DNA of 36,502 nucleotides from Desulfotignum sp. Lineage in GTDB: Bacteria; Desulfobacterota; Desulfobacteria; Desulfobacterales; Desulfobacteraceae. Both the position numbers and the translations under genes were made by a program. Location of the stretch: contig JAABSO010000038.1 of the NCBI GenBank assembly GCA_011390335.1, positions 1 through 36,502 on the forward strand. Reading direction: 5' to 3'. The notes beneath the pieces were generated by a model. The model was not told the DNA's origin. It ran no database searches and was given only the letters and a program-made list of their open reading frames with translations. Shown here in pieces: positions 1 to 7,091 of the stretch (the first letter of the stretch is position 1; each line of letters begins with the position of its first letter).

Positions 1-291
1 TCTGCCGATACCCCCATCGAAGCCATCCGCCTGGTCAAGGAATACCGCAGTGATATCCACATGTTCATAACAGATGTGGTCATGCCGGAGATGAACGGCC
101 GGGACCTGGCTGACCGGCTTATGGCGGTTCGGCCCGGAATAAAATATCTTTTCATGTCCGGATATACAGCTGATGTAATTGCCCACCAGGGGGTTTTGGA
201 CAAGGAGATCAATTTTATCCAGAAACCGTTTTCACTCAGAGAACTGGCTGCCAGTATCCGCAAGGTACTCGATGCATCCAACCCGAAATGA
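1..291 (+). CDS. Response-regulator receiver domain, C-terminal end of a larger protein (partial)
   Basis: The frame is open from the first base and ends at a TGA after about 96 codons. The visible part is the second half of a CheY-like receiver: the phospho-acceptor strand reads ITDVVMPEMNG, the Thr/Ser position lies in LFMSGYTAD, and the conserved lysine is in FIQKPFS, followed by the last helix SIRKVL. This arrangement, with the receiver ending within about 15 residues of the stop, is typical of the C-terminal receiver of PAS-containing hybrid histidine kinases, but a stand-alone regulator is not excluded because the start lies outside the window. The ATG at position 61 falls inside the domain and is not a real start. 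It converges on mgtE 32 bases downstream. Confidence 0.85.
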   Translation, partial: SADTPIEAIRLVKEYRSDIHMFITDVVMPEMNGRDLADRLMAVRPGIKYLFMSGYTADVIAHQGVLDKEINFIQKPFSLRELAASIRKVLDASNPK

Positions 292-301
292 CGCAGTCAC
301 C

Positions 302-324
302 TGCCGGCATATCATGGCATTTTT
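302..324 (+). terminator. Weak intrinsic terminator candidate after the receiver-domain gene
   Basis: TGCCG (302-306) can pair with TGGCA (315-319), five pairs with one G-U, and is followed directly by five T residues. It sits in the 32-base gap between two converging genes. The stem is short, so this is only a candidate. Confidence 0.3.
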
Positions 325-1721
325 CACACCACGGCATAGGATCCCAGGTACCAGGTGGCAATCCCGAAATAGATAACAACCCCGCCGACATCTGCCACAG
401 ATGTCACCAGAGGTGCGCTGGCGGTTGCCGGATCCAGTTTTAACCGGATGAGCAGAAACGGCAGGGACATGCCCAGAAGGCTGCCGAAAACCACCACGCA
501 TACCATGGCCAGGGCCACGATCACGGCCACATCAACACCCCCCCGGAAAATACCGATAACTGACACGGCAATTCCCATGCACAACCCTATACACAGAGCA
601 ATGGCAACCTCTTTTCCCACCAGGCGGAACCAGTCTTTCATCATGACATCCCCGATGGCCAGGGCCCGCACCATCAGGGTTGCGGACTGGGCACCGGCAT
701 TGCCGCCGCTGCCGATGAGCAGGGGAAGAAAGAAAACCAGGGCCACTGTTGCCTGAATGGTGTCTTCATAATAGGCGATGCCTGCCCCGGAAAAAATGTT
801 CATGAACACCAGGGCCAGAAGCCAGGGCAGCCGTTTTTGAATCAGCAGCCAGGGGCTGGCATCCCGCAGCCCGATATCCACCAGGTCTTCAGGGCCTGCC
901 CCTGAGCTGATGGAACCCATCCGGTGAAAGTCTTCAGTGGCCTCTTCCTCAATAACATCATGGACATCGTCAAAGGTGATAATCCCCACAAGGGCATCGT
1001 TGCCGTTGGTGACCGGCATGGCCAGAAGGTCGTATTTGGCCATCATCCGGGCCACCTCTTCCTGGTCATCGTGGACATTGGCATGAACGGGATCACGGCG
1101 CATGATTTTTGAAATTTTCACGGTGGGCCTGGCCAGGATAAGCTCCCGCAGAGACACCAGCCCCAGCAGCCGCCGCCGGGAATCAATCACATAAGAATAA
1201 TAGATGGTTTCCTTGTCCGGGGCTTCTAAACGCAGCTTGTCAATGGCCTGGCGGGCGGTGAGATCAGGTGAAAGTGTGGCATATTCGCTGGTCATCAAAG
1301 CCCCGGCAGTATCCTCTTCATAGGAACTGAGCCTGCGGATATCCTCTCTTTCAGTTTTGGCCAGCAGGCGCAGGAGAATCTCACTGCTCTCCTCAGGCAT
1401 GGACTGCAGCAGATCCACCCTGTCATCAGAGGACATCCTGGTGATTACCAGGGCCAGCACGTCATTGGAAAGTTCTCTGGCAATCTCCCGCTGGTCATCA
1501 TAATCCATGTGCACCAGGACATCTGCACAGCAGGCCGGTGTCATGCGTGAAAACACCGAGACCAGCAGCTCTATATCGTCAATTTCAGACAACCGGGCAG
1601 CAAAATCAGCAGGATGTTCTGATTCACACAGTTCGGCAAGCACCTGTTCATCTATGTGGTCAGGCGCATCGCCCTGTCCGGGCACAAAAAGATTATCCGG
1701 CAATTTGAGGGATTGGTTCAC
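324..1721 (-). CDS. mgtE: Magnesium transporter MgtE
   Basis: A 465-residue protein with the full MgtE layout: an N-terminal helical Mg2+-sensing domain (about residues 20-140, including the family-like run LVITRMSSDDRVDLLQSMPE), two CBS domains (about 145-265), and a C-terminal membrane domain with about five hydrophobic helices (about 290-465). The pore-region motif GSGGNAGAQSATLMVRA and the late acidic residue in SVADVGGVVIYFG fit the family. It is a dimeric inner-membrane Mg2+ channel gated by cytoplasmic Mg2+. The start is GTG at 1721, chosen because AAGGAGG lies seven bases upstream; length agrees with the usual 450-480 residues. Its likely promoter is about 290 bases upstream, which leaves a long leader (see those entries). 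Confidence 0.96.
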   Translation of the reverse strand: MNQSLKLPDNLFVPGQGDAPDHIDEQVLAELCESEHPADFAARLSEIDDIELLVSVFSRMTPACCADVLVHMDYDDQREIARELSNDVLALVITRMSSDDRVDLLQSMPEESSEILLRLLAKTEREDIRRLSSYEEDTAGALMTSEYATLSPDLTARQAIDKLRLEAPDKETIYYSYVIDSRRRLLGLVSLRELILARPTVKISKIMRRDPVHANVHDDQEEVARMMAKYDLLAMPVTNGNDALVGIITFDDVHDVIEEEATEDFHRMGSISSGAGPEDLVDIGLRDASPWLLIQKRLPWLLALVFMNIFSGAGIAYYEDTIQATVALVFFLPLLIGSGGNAGAQSATLMVRALAIGDVMMKDWFRLVGKEVAIALCIGLCMGIAVSVIGIFRGGVDVAVIVALAMVCVVVFGSLLGMSLPFLLIRLKLDPATASAPLVTSVADVGGVVIYFGIATWYLGSYAVV

Positions 1722-1742
1722 GGCCCTGCCTCCTTATTATAT

Positions 1743-1767
1743 GGCCCGCCAAAAGGACAGGCAGGCC
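1743..1767 (-). promoter_or_regulatory. Hairpin immediately upstream of the mgtE ribosome-binding site
   Basis: GGCCTGCC and GGCGGGCC (minus-strand reading) form an eight-pair stem with one G-U and a nine-base loop, ending about ten bases before the AAGGAGG of mgtE. No run of T follows, so it is not a simple terminator. Its position inside the long leader suggests a possible role in translation or mRNA folding; this is inference. Confidence 0.35.
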
Positions 1768-1792
1768 GGAGGTGCTGGCCTTGAAATTGAAA

Positions 1793-1933
1793 TCAGGGCA
1801 TAGGGGTTTTACACCGGAATGCCGTGTTTTCCGTACCTGTCGTTAACAGCGGGATTTCATGAAAATATTGTTTTCCACCAAAAATTACAGACATCGATAA
1901 GTGAGGACTACCACCTTCGTCATCCATTTTCAT
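1793..1933 (-). CDS. Possible small protein in the mgtE leader
   Basis: An open frame of 46 codons begins ATG AAA ATG GAT on the minus strand and ends with TGA at 1793-1795. GAGG lies two bases before the first ATG and eight bases before the second ATG (1927), so the second is the better-placed start (44 residues). The product starts MKMDDEGGSP and ends KTPMP; it has no clear membrane segment and resembles nothing I recognise. It lies between a strong promoter-like sequence (2012-2040) and mgtE, so it could be a genuine small gene, a regulatory leader peptide, or chance. Confidence 0.35.
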   Translation of the reverse strand: MKMDDEGGSPHLSMSVIFGGKQYFHEIPLLTTGTENTAFRCKTPMP

Positions 1934-2011
1934 ATCCTCGTCATAAAGCAGTTAACATCGGTTTTGCACATGATTGTCATGCAGCATATTTCCAGAACAC
2001 AAAATCGTATA

Positions 2012-2040
2012 ATAATACATTCAATGCTGTTATCTGTCAA
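2012..2040 (-). promoter_or_regulatory. Sigma-70-type promoter facing mgtE
   Basis: Minus strand: TTGACA (2040-2035), a 17-base spacer, then TATTAT (2017-2012). The -35 box is consensus and the -10 box matches five of six. Transcription would begin near 2005, giving mgtE a leader of roughly 285 bases. The rest of the 340-base gap between cmoB and mgtE holds the small ORF and hairpin listed separately. Confidence 0.6.
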
Positions 2041-2061
2041 ACAAAAATCGCGGACAACCTG

Positions 2062-3030
2062 TCATGCCCTGGCTATGAAAACCGCCCGCACAGGCCCCGG
2101 GTACCCTTCAATGGTTTTTTGCGGATTACAGGGATCCAGAAAATCCTCCAGAGATTCTGTCTGAATCCAGTCGGTCTTGCGCTGTTCTGCCGCTGTTGTT
2201 GGGGTGACATCCACACAGCGGACATCCTGGAACCCGGCCCGTAAAAGCCAGGATTCCATGACCGACAGATCCGGGATAAAATACACATTGCGCATTTTGG
2301 CATACCGGTTTTTGGGAAACAGACACAGGTTTTTCCGTCCCTCGAGCACCAGGTTTTCCAGGACAATATGCCCGGAAGGCGCAAGGCTCTGGTGAATCTG
2401 TCTGAGCATATCCACGGGAGATGTGCGGTGGTAGAGAACGCCCATACAAAATACCAGATCAAAATACCCATCCATTTCGGGCAGGTGCTCATGGGCCACC
2501 GGCAGGCAGAATACGTTTTTCTGGTCCACAAATTTCTGGGCAGCCAGGTACTGGTAATAAAATGCACTCTGGGGTTCCAGGCCAAGGACAAACAAGGGTT
2601 TTTGGGCTGCCATCCGGAACATGTAGTACCCGTTGCTGGACCCGATATCCAGAATCCGCATGCCTGTCAGATCCGGCAGATGGGGGGCCACACGATCCCA
2701 TTTCATGTCTGAGCGCCATTCAGCATCCACATGGATGCCAAACAGGTCAAAAGGCCCTTTGCGCCAGGGTGCCAACTGCAACAACCGTGCTTTGAGAAAC
2801 TGCCTGTCCTGATGTGAGATGTCTGATGAAACCCCGGCCCTTACAGCCGGGGCACCAATATTTTTTTCAGAGGGCACAAAATCGGGGATCTGGCTGACGA
2901 TATTTTGGTACCGCAGAAAATTGCCGGCAGCATGGTCCAGAAACCGCCTTTTTACTCTGACCAGTTCAGCCAGGGCTTTATAAAGATGATCCGGCAAAAA
3001 TTGTTTGTTCTGTGATAAAAATGTTTCCAT
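2062..3030 (-). CDS. cmoB: tRNA U34 carboxymethyltransferase CmoB
   Basis: A 322-residue class I SAM-type methyltransferase, the usual CmoB length. The fingerprint WRKGPFDLFGIHVDAEWRSD followed by the glycine-rich nucleotide loop ILDIGSSNGYYMFRM (about residues 126-140) and CMGVLYHRTSP is characteristic of CmoB. The enzyme transfers a carboxymethyl group from carboxy-SAM to 5-hydroxyuridine at tRNA position 34, giving cmo5U, which widens wobble decoding. It lies 29 bases downstream of cmoA, the gene that makes carboxy-SAM, so the two form a complete pathway pair. The ribosome-binding site of the ATG at 3030 is poor; AGGAG sits about 25 bases upstream, and no alternative start exists in that stretch. 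Confidence 0.95.
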   Translation of the reverse strand: METFLSQNKQFLPDHLYKALAELVRVKRRFLDHAAGNFLRYQNIVSQIPDFVPSEKNIGAPAVRAGVSSDISHQDRQFLKARLLQLAPWRKGPFDLFGIHVDAEWRSDMKWDRVAPHLPDLTGMRILDIGSSNGYYMFRMAAQKPLFVLGLEPQSAFYYQYLAAQKFVDQKNVFCLPVAHEHLPEMDGYFDLVFCMGVLYHRTSPVDMLRQIHQSLAPSGHIVLENLVLEGRKNLCLFPKNRYAKMRNVYFIPDLSVMESWLLRAGFQDVRCVDVTPTTAAEQRKTDWIQTESLEDFLDPCNPQKTIEGYPGPVRAVFIARA

Positions 3031-3059
3031 ACCAGGATGTGCAGTCTTTGCCGAGCTCC

Positions 3060-3818
3060 TTATTCTTTGGCAGTAAATGCCTTGTCACAGGGCGATTTCA
3101 CAGCTATTATGCCGCTGAAGTTAAACCACTTGAGCCAGACATCCACAAAAGAAAATCCTGCCTGTTCCAGACGTCTGAAATGGGTTTCCAGGGTATCTGG
3201 CACCAGTACCTTTTCCAGGGCATCCCGTTTCTGGCTGATTTCCAGATCTGAATATCCGTTTTCTTGCTTGAACTGCCGGTAAATGTCCTGCTCAAGGGCA
3301 TTGCCGAATGCATCAGGATGGACGGTTTTCTCCATGAGCAGCAGAATACCCCCGGGCAGCAGCCCGGAAAATATCCGGCAGATAAGCCCATCCCGCCTTG
3401 CCGCATCCAGAAACTGCAGGGTCAGGTTCACCACCACCACCGACGCGTTCTCAATTTTGATATCTTCCATGGATCCGCACACCAGGTTGATTGCGCCGCC
3501 AGGGCCGAATTGTGGCAGCCGCTGCCGGTACTTTTCCAGCATGGGCCAGGAACTGTCCACCCCCACCATGGTGAATGCCTGGTACTGGAACTGCTCACAG
3601 ATTACCTGCCCTAAGTTGCCGTGGGAGCAGCCCAGATCATACATGCGGGTGCCAGCCTGATAAAACCGGCAGGCCAGCCGGGCCTGCCGGTATATACTTT
3701 CTTTGTAAAGGGGAACCGACCGCACCAGCATGTCGTCAAACACTTTGGCCACCTTTCGGTTGAAGGCAAAGGGTTTGATCCGGTGTTGTTTTCTGGCAAA
3801 TACCCTGTCACGTTCCAT
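3060..3818 (-). CDS. cmoA: Carboxy-S-adenosyl-L-methionine synthase CmoA
   Basis: CmoA converts SAM and prephenate into carboxy-SAM, the cofactor used by CmoB. Family features visible: VFDDMLVRSVPLY near the N-terminus, the SAM-binding loop YDLGCSHGNLG, the acidic second strand VGVDSS, NASVVVVNLTLQFL, and the highly conserved ENGYSDLEISQKRDALE stretch near the C-terminus. I place the start at ATG 3818 (252 residues) rather than a TTG ten codons earlier, because MERDRVF aligns with the normal family N-terminus and a weak AAAGGGA site precedes it. A sigma-70-like promoter lies 33 bases upstream. First gene of a two-gene unit with cmoB. Confidence 0.95.
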   Translation of the reverse strand: MERDRVFARKQHRIKPFAFNRKVAKVFDDMLVRSVPLYKESIYRQARLACRFYQAGTRMYDLGCSHGNLGQVICEQFQYQAFTMVGVDSSWPMLEKYRQRLPQFGPGGAINLVCGSMEDIKIENASVVVVNLTLQFLDAARRDGLICRIFSGLLPGGILLLMEKTVHPDAFGNALEQDIYRQFKQENGYSDLEISQKRDALEKVLVPDTLETHFRRLEQAGFSFVDVWLKWFNFSGIIAVKSPCDKAFTAKE

Positions 3819-3850
3819 GAAATTTTTCCCTTTAAAAATTTTGCACAAAT

Positions 3851-3879
3851 CTTATATCCGATTTAGCCGGATAGTGCAA
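3851..3879 (-). promoter_or_regulatory. Promoter candidate for cmoAB
   Basis: Minus strand: TTGCAC (3879-3874), a 17-base spacer, then TATAAG (3856-3851), 33 bases before the chosen cmoA ATG. It sits in the divergent 165-base gap between cmoA and the actin-like gene. Confidence 0.5.
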
Positions 3880-3983
3880 GGTGCCTGTTCTGTCTGCCTT
3901 TCATTAGCCCTTGACTATCTTTGTTTCATAATGGTATCTACTGAATCTGAATAAATGGTATAAATCCCGCAGGAGGCATTTAC

Positions 3984-5147
3984 ATGGAAATACTGGGCAT
4001 TGATGTTGGTTTTGGATTTACAAAAGCCTATAACGGCAAGAATTCCGTTATTTTTAAATCCCTTATGGGGGATGCAGCCGATATCCAGTTCCAATCCTCT
4101 CTGGGAGATACCTCTTCCACCGCAAAACTGCATATCACCCTTGAAGACAAAGCCTATTTTCTCGGGTCCTATGCGGAACAGCAGTCCAATATCCCGGAAT
4201 TTACCCTGGACCAGGAAAAACTGGTGGAAAATTATGTCAAAATCCTTGCCATTGCCGCAGCAGGCATCTGTACTGACACAACCGGTCCTGTAAATGTGGT
4301 CACAGGACTGCCTGTGGGTTATCTGCGCCGTGATTCCAAACGGTTAAAGGAGATGATCCAGGGGGTACATGAAATCACCTATCACAACCAGAGCGGTGCA
4401 GATGTTACCCGGCGCATACATATTGACAAAATCCATGTCATCCCCCAGCCCATCGGCTCAATTTTCAACCTGATTTTTGACGAATACGGCAAGATTAAAA
4501 ACAAAGAACTTGCGGTCCAGAAACTGGGGGTGGTGGATATTGGGTTCAAAACCACCGATTTTTCCATATTCGATCATCTGCAATACATTGAACGCGGATC
4601 TTCCACCATGGAAACAGGAATTTCCAGATGCTTTTCCGCCGTGTCCAACAAGCTGCGCCAGGAAAGCAACATCAGTATCGAACTCTACCGGATTTTCAAG
4701 TTCATGGAAACAGGCATGATCAAGATCCGGGGCAAAGAGTACAATATCACCAACCTGAAAAAACGGGTATATACCCATGCAGCAGCCGCCATTGCAGCAG
4801 ACCTGAACCGGTTATGGGAAAATGACTGGGATATTGATTCCATTATCCTGTCCGGCGGTGGCAGCATTGAACTGGCTGATTACCTGATTCCCAGTATTGA
4901 AGGAAATGTGATCCCCATCCCCAGAGACATCGATGCCAGGTTCAACAATGTACAAGGATACTGCAAGTTCGGACAATACAAATGGAATGCAGCAAAAAAA
5001 ACACCCAAAACAGCGGGTAACCAAGGGCCCCCCGCCCCAAAAAAACAAAATGAAAAGGAAAATGAAACAGCAGCATTCCCACAGACCGATCCAGATCCGG
5101 ACAAGGCAGACAAATCCGCCAAAGGCCTTTCCTGGCTCCGGCGGTAA
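3984..5147 (+). CDS. ParM/StbA (Alp)-family actin-like ATPase
   Basis: A 387-residue protein of the bacterial actin superfamily. The phosphate-1 loop is at the N-terminus (LGIDVGFGFTKAY), phosphate-2 is VVDIGFKTTDFSIF near residue 180, and the adenosine loop is IILSGGGSIELADYL near residue 290, the three marks of the actin/Hsp70 ATPase fold. Proteins of this type polymerise on ATP; plasmid members move DNA with a ParR-like adaptor. No adaptor gene or repeated centromere-like site is visible nearby, so this is a chromosomal orphan. The last 50 residues are rich in Lys, Pro, Asn and Asp and are probably disordered, unlike typical ParM. Start: ATG 3984 after AGGAGG (3971-3976). larB follows 15 bases downstream, so co-transcription is likely. 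Confidence 0.85.
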   Translation: MEILGIDVGFGFTKAYNGKNSVIFKSLMGDAADIQFQSSLGDTSSTAKLHITLEDKAYFLGSYAEQQSNIPEFTLDQEKLVENYVKILAIAAAGICTDTTGPVNVVTGLPVGYLRRDSKRLKEMIQGVHEITYHNQSGADVTRRIHIDKIHVIPQPIGSIFNLIFDEYGKIKNKELAVQKLGVVDIGFKTTDFSIFDHLQYIERGSSTMETGISRCFSAVSNKLRQESNISIELYRIFKFMETGMIKIRGKEYNITNLKKRVYTHAAAAIAADLNRLWENDWDIDSIILSGGGSIELADYLIPSIEGNVIPIPRDIDARFNNVQGYCKFGQYKWNAAKKTPKTAGNQGPPAPKKQNEKENETAAFPQTDPDPDKADKSAKGLSWLRR

Positions 5148-5162
5148 CCTTTGGGAGAAAAC

Positions 5163-5927
5163 ATGACCCCCCAGGATATGACCCGGCTTTTGTCCCTGCT
5201 CTCAGAGGGCCGCATCAGTGTGTCGGAAGCCCAAAAACAGCTCACCTGCCCTGGGTTTGAATCCATCGGGTTTGCCCGCATCGACCATCACCGGACCCTG
5301 AGAAAAGGGTTCCCGGAAGTTATCTTCGGTCAGGGAAAAACACAGGAACAGATTATCGGTATCCTGGAAAAAATGGAACCCAGAGAAAACATCATTCTTG
5401 TAACCCGCATCGGCCCTTCCACGGCAGAAGCTGTGCTTGCGCGGTTTGCATCAGCACAGTACCATGCAGATGCCAGACTGCTGTGCGTCCAGAAAAAGGC
5501 GCCTGAAATAACCGGAATCGGAACCGTTCTCATCATATCTGCCGGCACCTCGGATATTCCTGTGGCACAAGAAGCTGCCCTGACAGCCCAGGCCATGGGC
5601 AACCGGGTTGAAACCCTGTTTGATGTGGGGGTTGCAGGCATTCACCGCCTTTTTGCCCACCAGCAGATGATCCTGGATGCCAGTGTGATCATTGTGGCTG
5701 CCGGCATGGAGGGTGCCCTGCCCTCGGTGGTGGGGGGAATGGTGGGTGCCCCTGTCATTGCCGTTCCCACCAGTATCGGATACGGCACAAGCTTCGGGGG
5801 GATGACCGCACTTTTGGGAATGCTTAATTCATGTGCATCCAATATCGCAGTGGTAAACATTGACAACGGATTCGGGGCCGGATACATGGCCTCTGCCATC
5901 AACCATGTGGCACAGAAAAAAGCCTGA
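5163..5927 (+). CDS. larB: Nickel-pincer cofactor biosynthesis protein LarB
   Basis: 254 residues. LarB carboxylates nicotinic acid adenine dinucleotide and hydrolyses it to pyridinium-3,5-biscarboxylate mononucleotide, the first step toward the nickel-pincer nucleotide of lactate racemase and related enzymes. The N-terminal half contains GFARIDHHRTLRKGFPEVIF, and the C-terminal PurE-like half contains the loops ISAGTSDIPVAQEA, DVGVAGIHRL, VAAGMEGALPSVVGG and PTSIGYG, all typical of LarB. The start is ATG 5163, six bases after GGGAG; a TTG at 5151 lies over that site. larC, larE and larA are not in this window, so the rest of the pathway must be elsewhere. The gene follows the actin-like gene in the same direction. 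Confidence 0.94.
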   Translation: MTPQDMTRLLSLLSEGRISVSEAQKQLTCPGFESIGFARIDHHRTLRKGFPEVIFGQGKTQEQIIGILEKMEPRENIILVTRIGPSTAEAVLARFASAQYHADARLLCVQKKAPEITGIGTVLIISAGTSDIPVAQEAALTAQAMGNRVETLFDVGVAGIHRLFAHQQMILDASVIIVAAGMEGALPSVVGGMVGAPVIAVPTSIGYGTSFGGMTALLGMLNSCASNIAVVNIDNGFGAGYMASAINHVAQKKA

Positions 5928-5942
5928 AATCAAAGTGCCAGC

Positions 5943-7091
5943 TCAAAGCTTTCTTCTCAGGCCCTGGGCATCCTTGTTTTCCGGATCCAGGCGAAGAACC
6001 TGGGCCAGGCATTCATCCGCTTCAAGGATACGGTTGTTGCGCCAGTGAATTCTGGCTATTTCCATCTTGGCCCCTAAATGCCCTTTTTCCAGGGAATCGG
6101 CTGTTTTAAAATATTCCAGGGCTGTTTCCATATCCATGGCATCACGATGGAGTATGCCGGCTTTGAATGCCATCTGGCTGTTGTAGGGGTAGTCCCTGAG
6201 AATATCAGCCATTTTTTGTGTGGCAAATTCAATTTCTTTGTATGCAGTGCAGATATCAATAATACTTTCTTTGATCTGCAACCCCTTGCCGGACCGGACA
6301 AATATTTTTGAAAAAATATCCAGTGCTTCCTGGGAAAATCCATTGTCCAGCAGTTTTCTGCCCAGATCCAGTCCATTTTCAAAATACAGGTCGCTTAAAG
6401 CCAGAATCTCCATATAGAGGGAAGCTGCTTTCAGGTACTGTTTTTTTTTCATATAATACTCGGCCAGGCTGACCCGGGATGCTGTATCCTGACGGTTGAC
6501 AGCGATAGCCTTCTGAAGGCATTTTTCACCGATCCCGGATTTGCCCAGTTTAAAATGGAGCAGTCCCATTTTTCGTAAGATCCTGGATGCAGACGGCTTA
6601 TTGACCAATGCCAGCCGGATCTGTTCAATGGCCTTTTCCAGGTCCCCGAATTCTTCATATTCCCTGGCAGTCAGCAGATACCGGGTCGTGGGGTCCGGAT
6701 TATTGGCATTTTCCACCACCTGGCGGATTTTTTGATCCAATGCCGCCAGGGTCAGGGGTTTGAGCAGATAGGCATCAATTTCAATTTCCGCCACCTCAGA
6801 CACAACATCGCGTTCATTTTCCGCGGTCACCATGATCACGGGCATATCCCTGAGATTTTTATCATTTCTCAGGTGGTTGAGCATTTCAGAGCCGTTCATC
6901 ACCGGCATGTTCCAGTCAATGATAACCATATCACAAGGGGTCTGCTTGAGAATGGAAAGTCCTTGTTTTCCGTTTTCCGCAAACAGCAGTTTCTTTCCGA
7001 TATTCAGGTTGCGCAGCATTTTCCTGATGGTCAGGCGCATGCTTTTCATATCATCCACCACCAGAACAGACATGGTGTCAAGTGCAATCAT
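5943..7091 (-). CDS. CheY-like receiver fused to a TPR domain
   Basis: 382 residues. Residues 1-125 form a complete receiver: acidic pair D13-D14, phospho-acceptor D59 (VIIDWNMPVMNG), T89 and K111 (LLKPLT). Residues about 135-380 are a run of tetratricopeptide-type helical repeats (for example the EYEEFGDLEKAIEQIRLAL and final DECLAQVLRLDPENKDAQG units), a protein-docking surface. No DNA-binding or enzymatic output domain is present, so the output is probably protein-protein contact. Its ATG overlaps the stop of the kinase gene by four bases (ATGA), which implies translational coupling and makes that kinase the likely phosphodonor. It converges on larB with a 15-base gap holding no clear terminator. 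Confidence 0.92.
   Translation of the reverse strand: MIALDTMSVLVVDDMKSMRLTIRKMLRNLNIGKKLLFAENGKQGLSILKQTPCDMVIIDWNMPVMNGSEMLNHLRNDKNLRDMPVIMVTAENERDVVSEVAEIEIDAYLLKPLTLAALDQKIRQVVENANNPDPTTRYLLTAREYEEFGDLEKAIEQIRLALVNKPSASRILRKMGLLHFKLGKSGIGEKCLQKAIAVNRQDTASRVSLAEYYMKKKQYLKAASLYMEILALSDLYFENGLDLGRKLLDNGFSQEALDIFSKIFVRSGKGLQIKESIIDICTAYKEIEFATQKMADILRDYPYNSQMAFKAGILHRDAMDMETALEYFKTADSLEKGHLGAKMEIARIHWRNNRILEADECLAQVLRLDPENKDAQGLRRKL

Noticed and set aside
1819..2244. 141-codon plus-strand frame across the mgtE-cmoB gap
   Set aside because: It runs into cmoB in antisense, has unlike composition in its two halves and no ribosome-binding site. The minus-strand small ORF here is better placed relative to a promoter.
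3917..3940. Promoter for the actin-like gene (TTGACT at 3911 with a -10 near 3935)
   Set aside because: The only -10 candidates at suitable spacing match the consensus poorly, so it was not listed as a feature.
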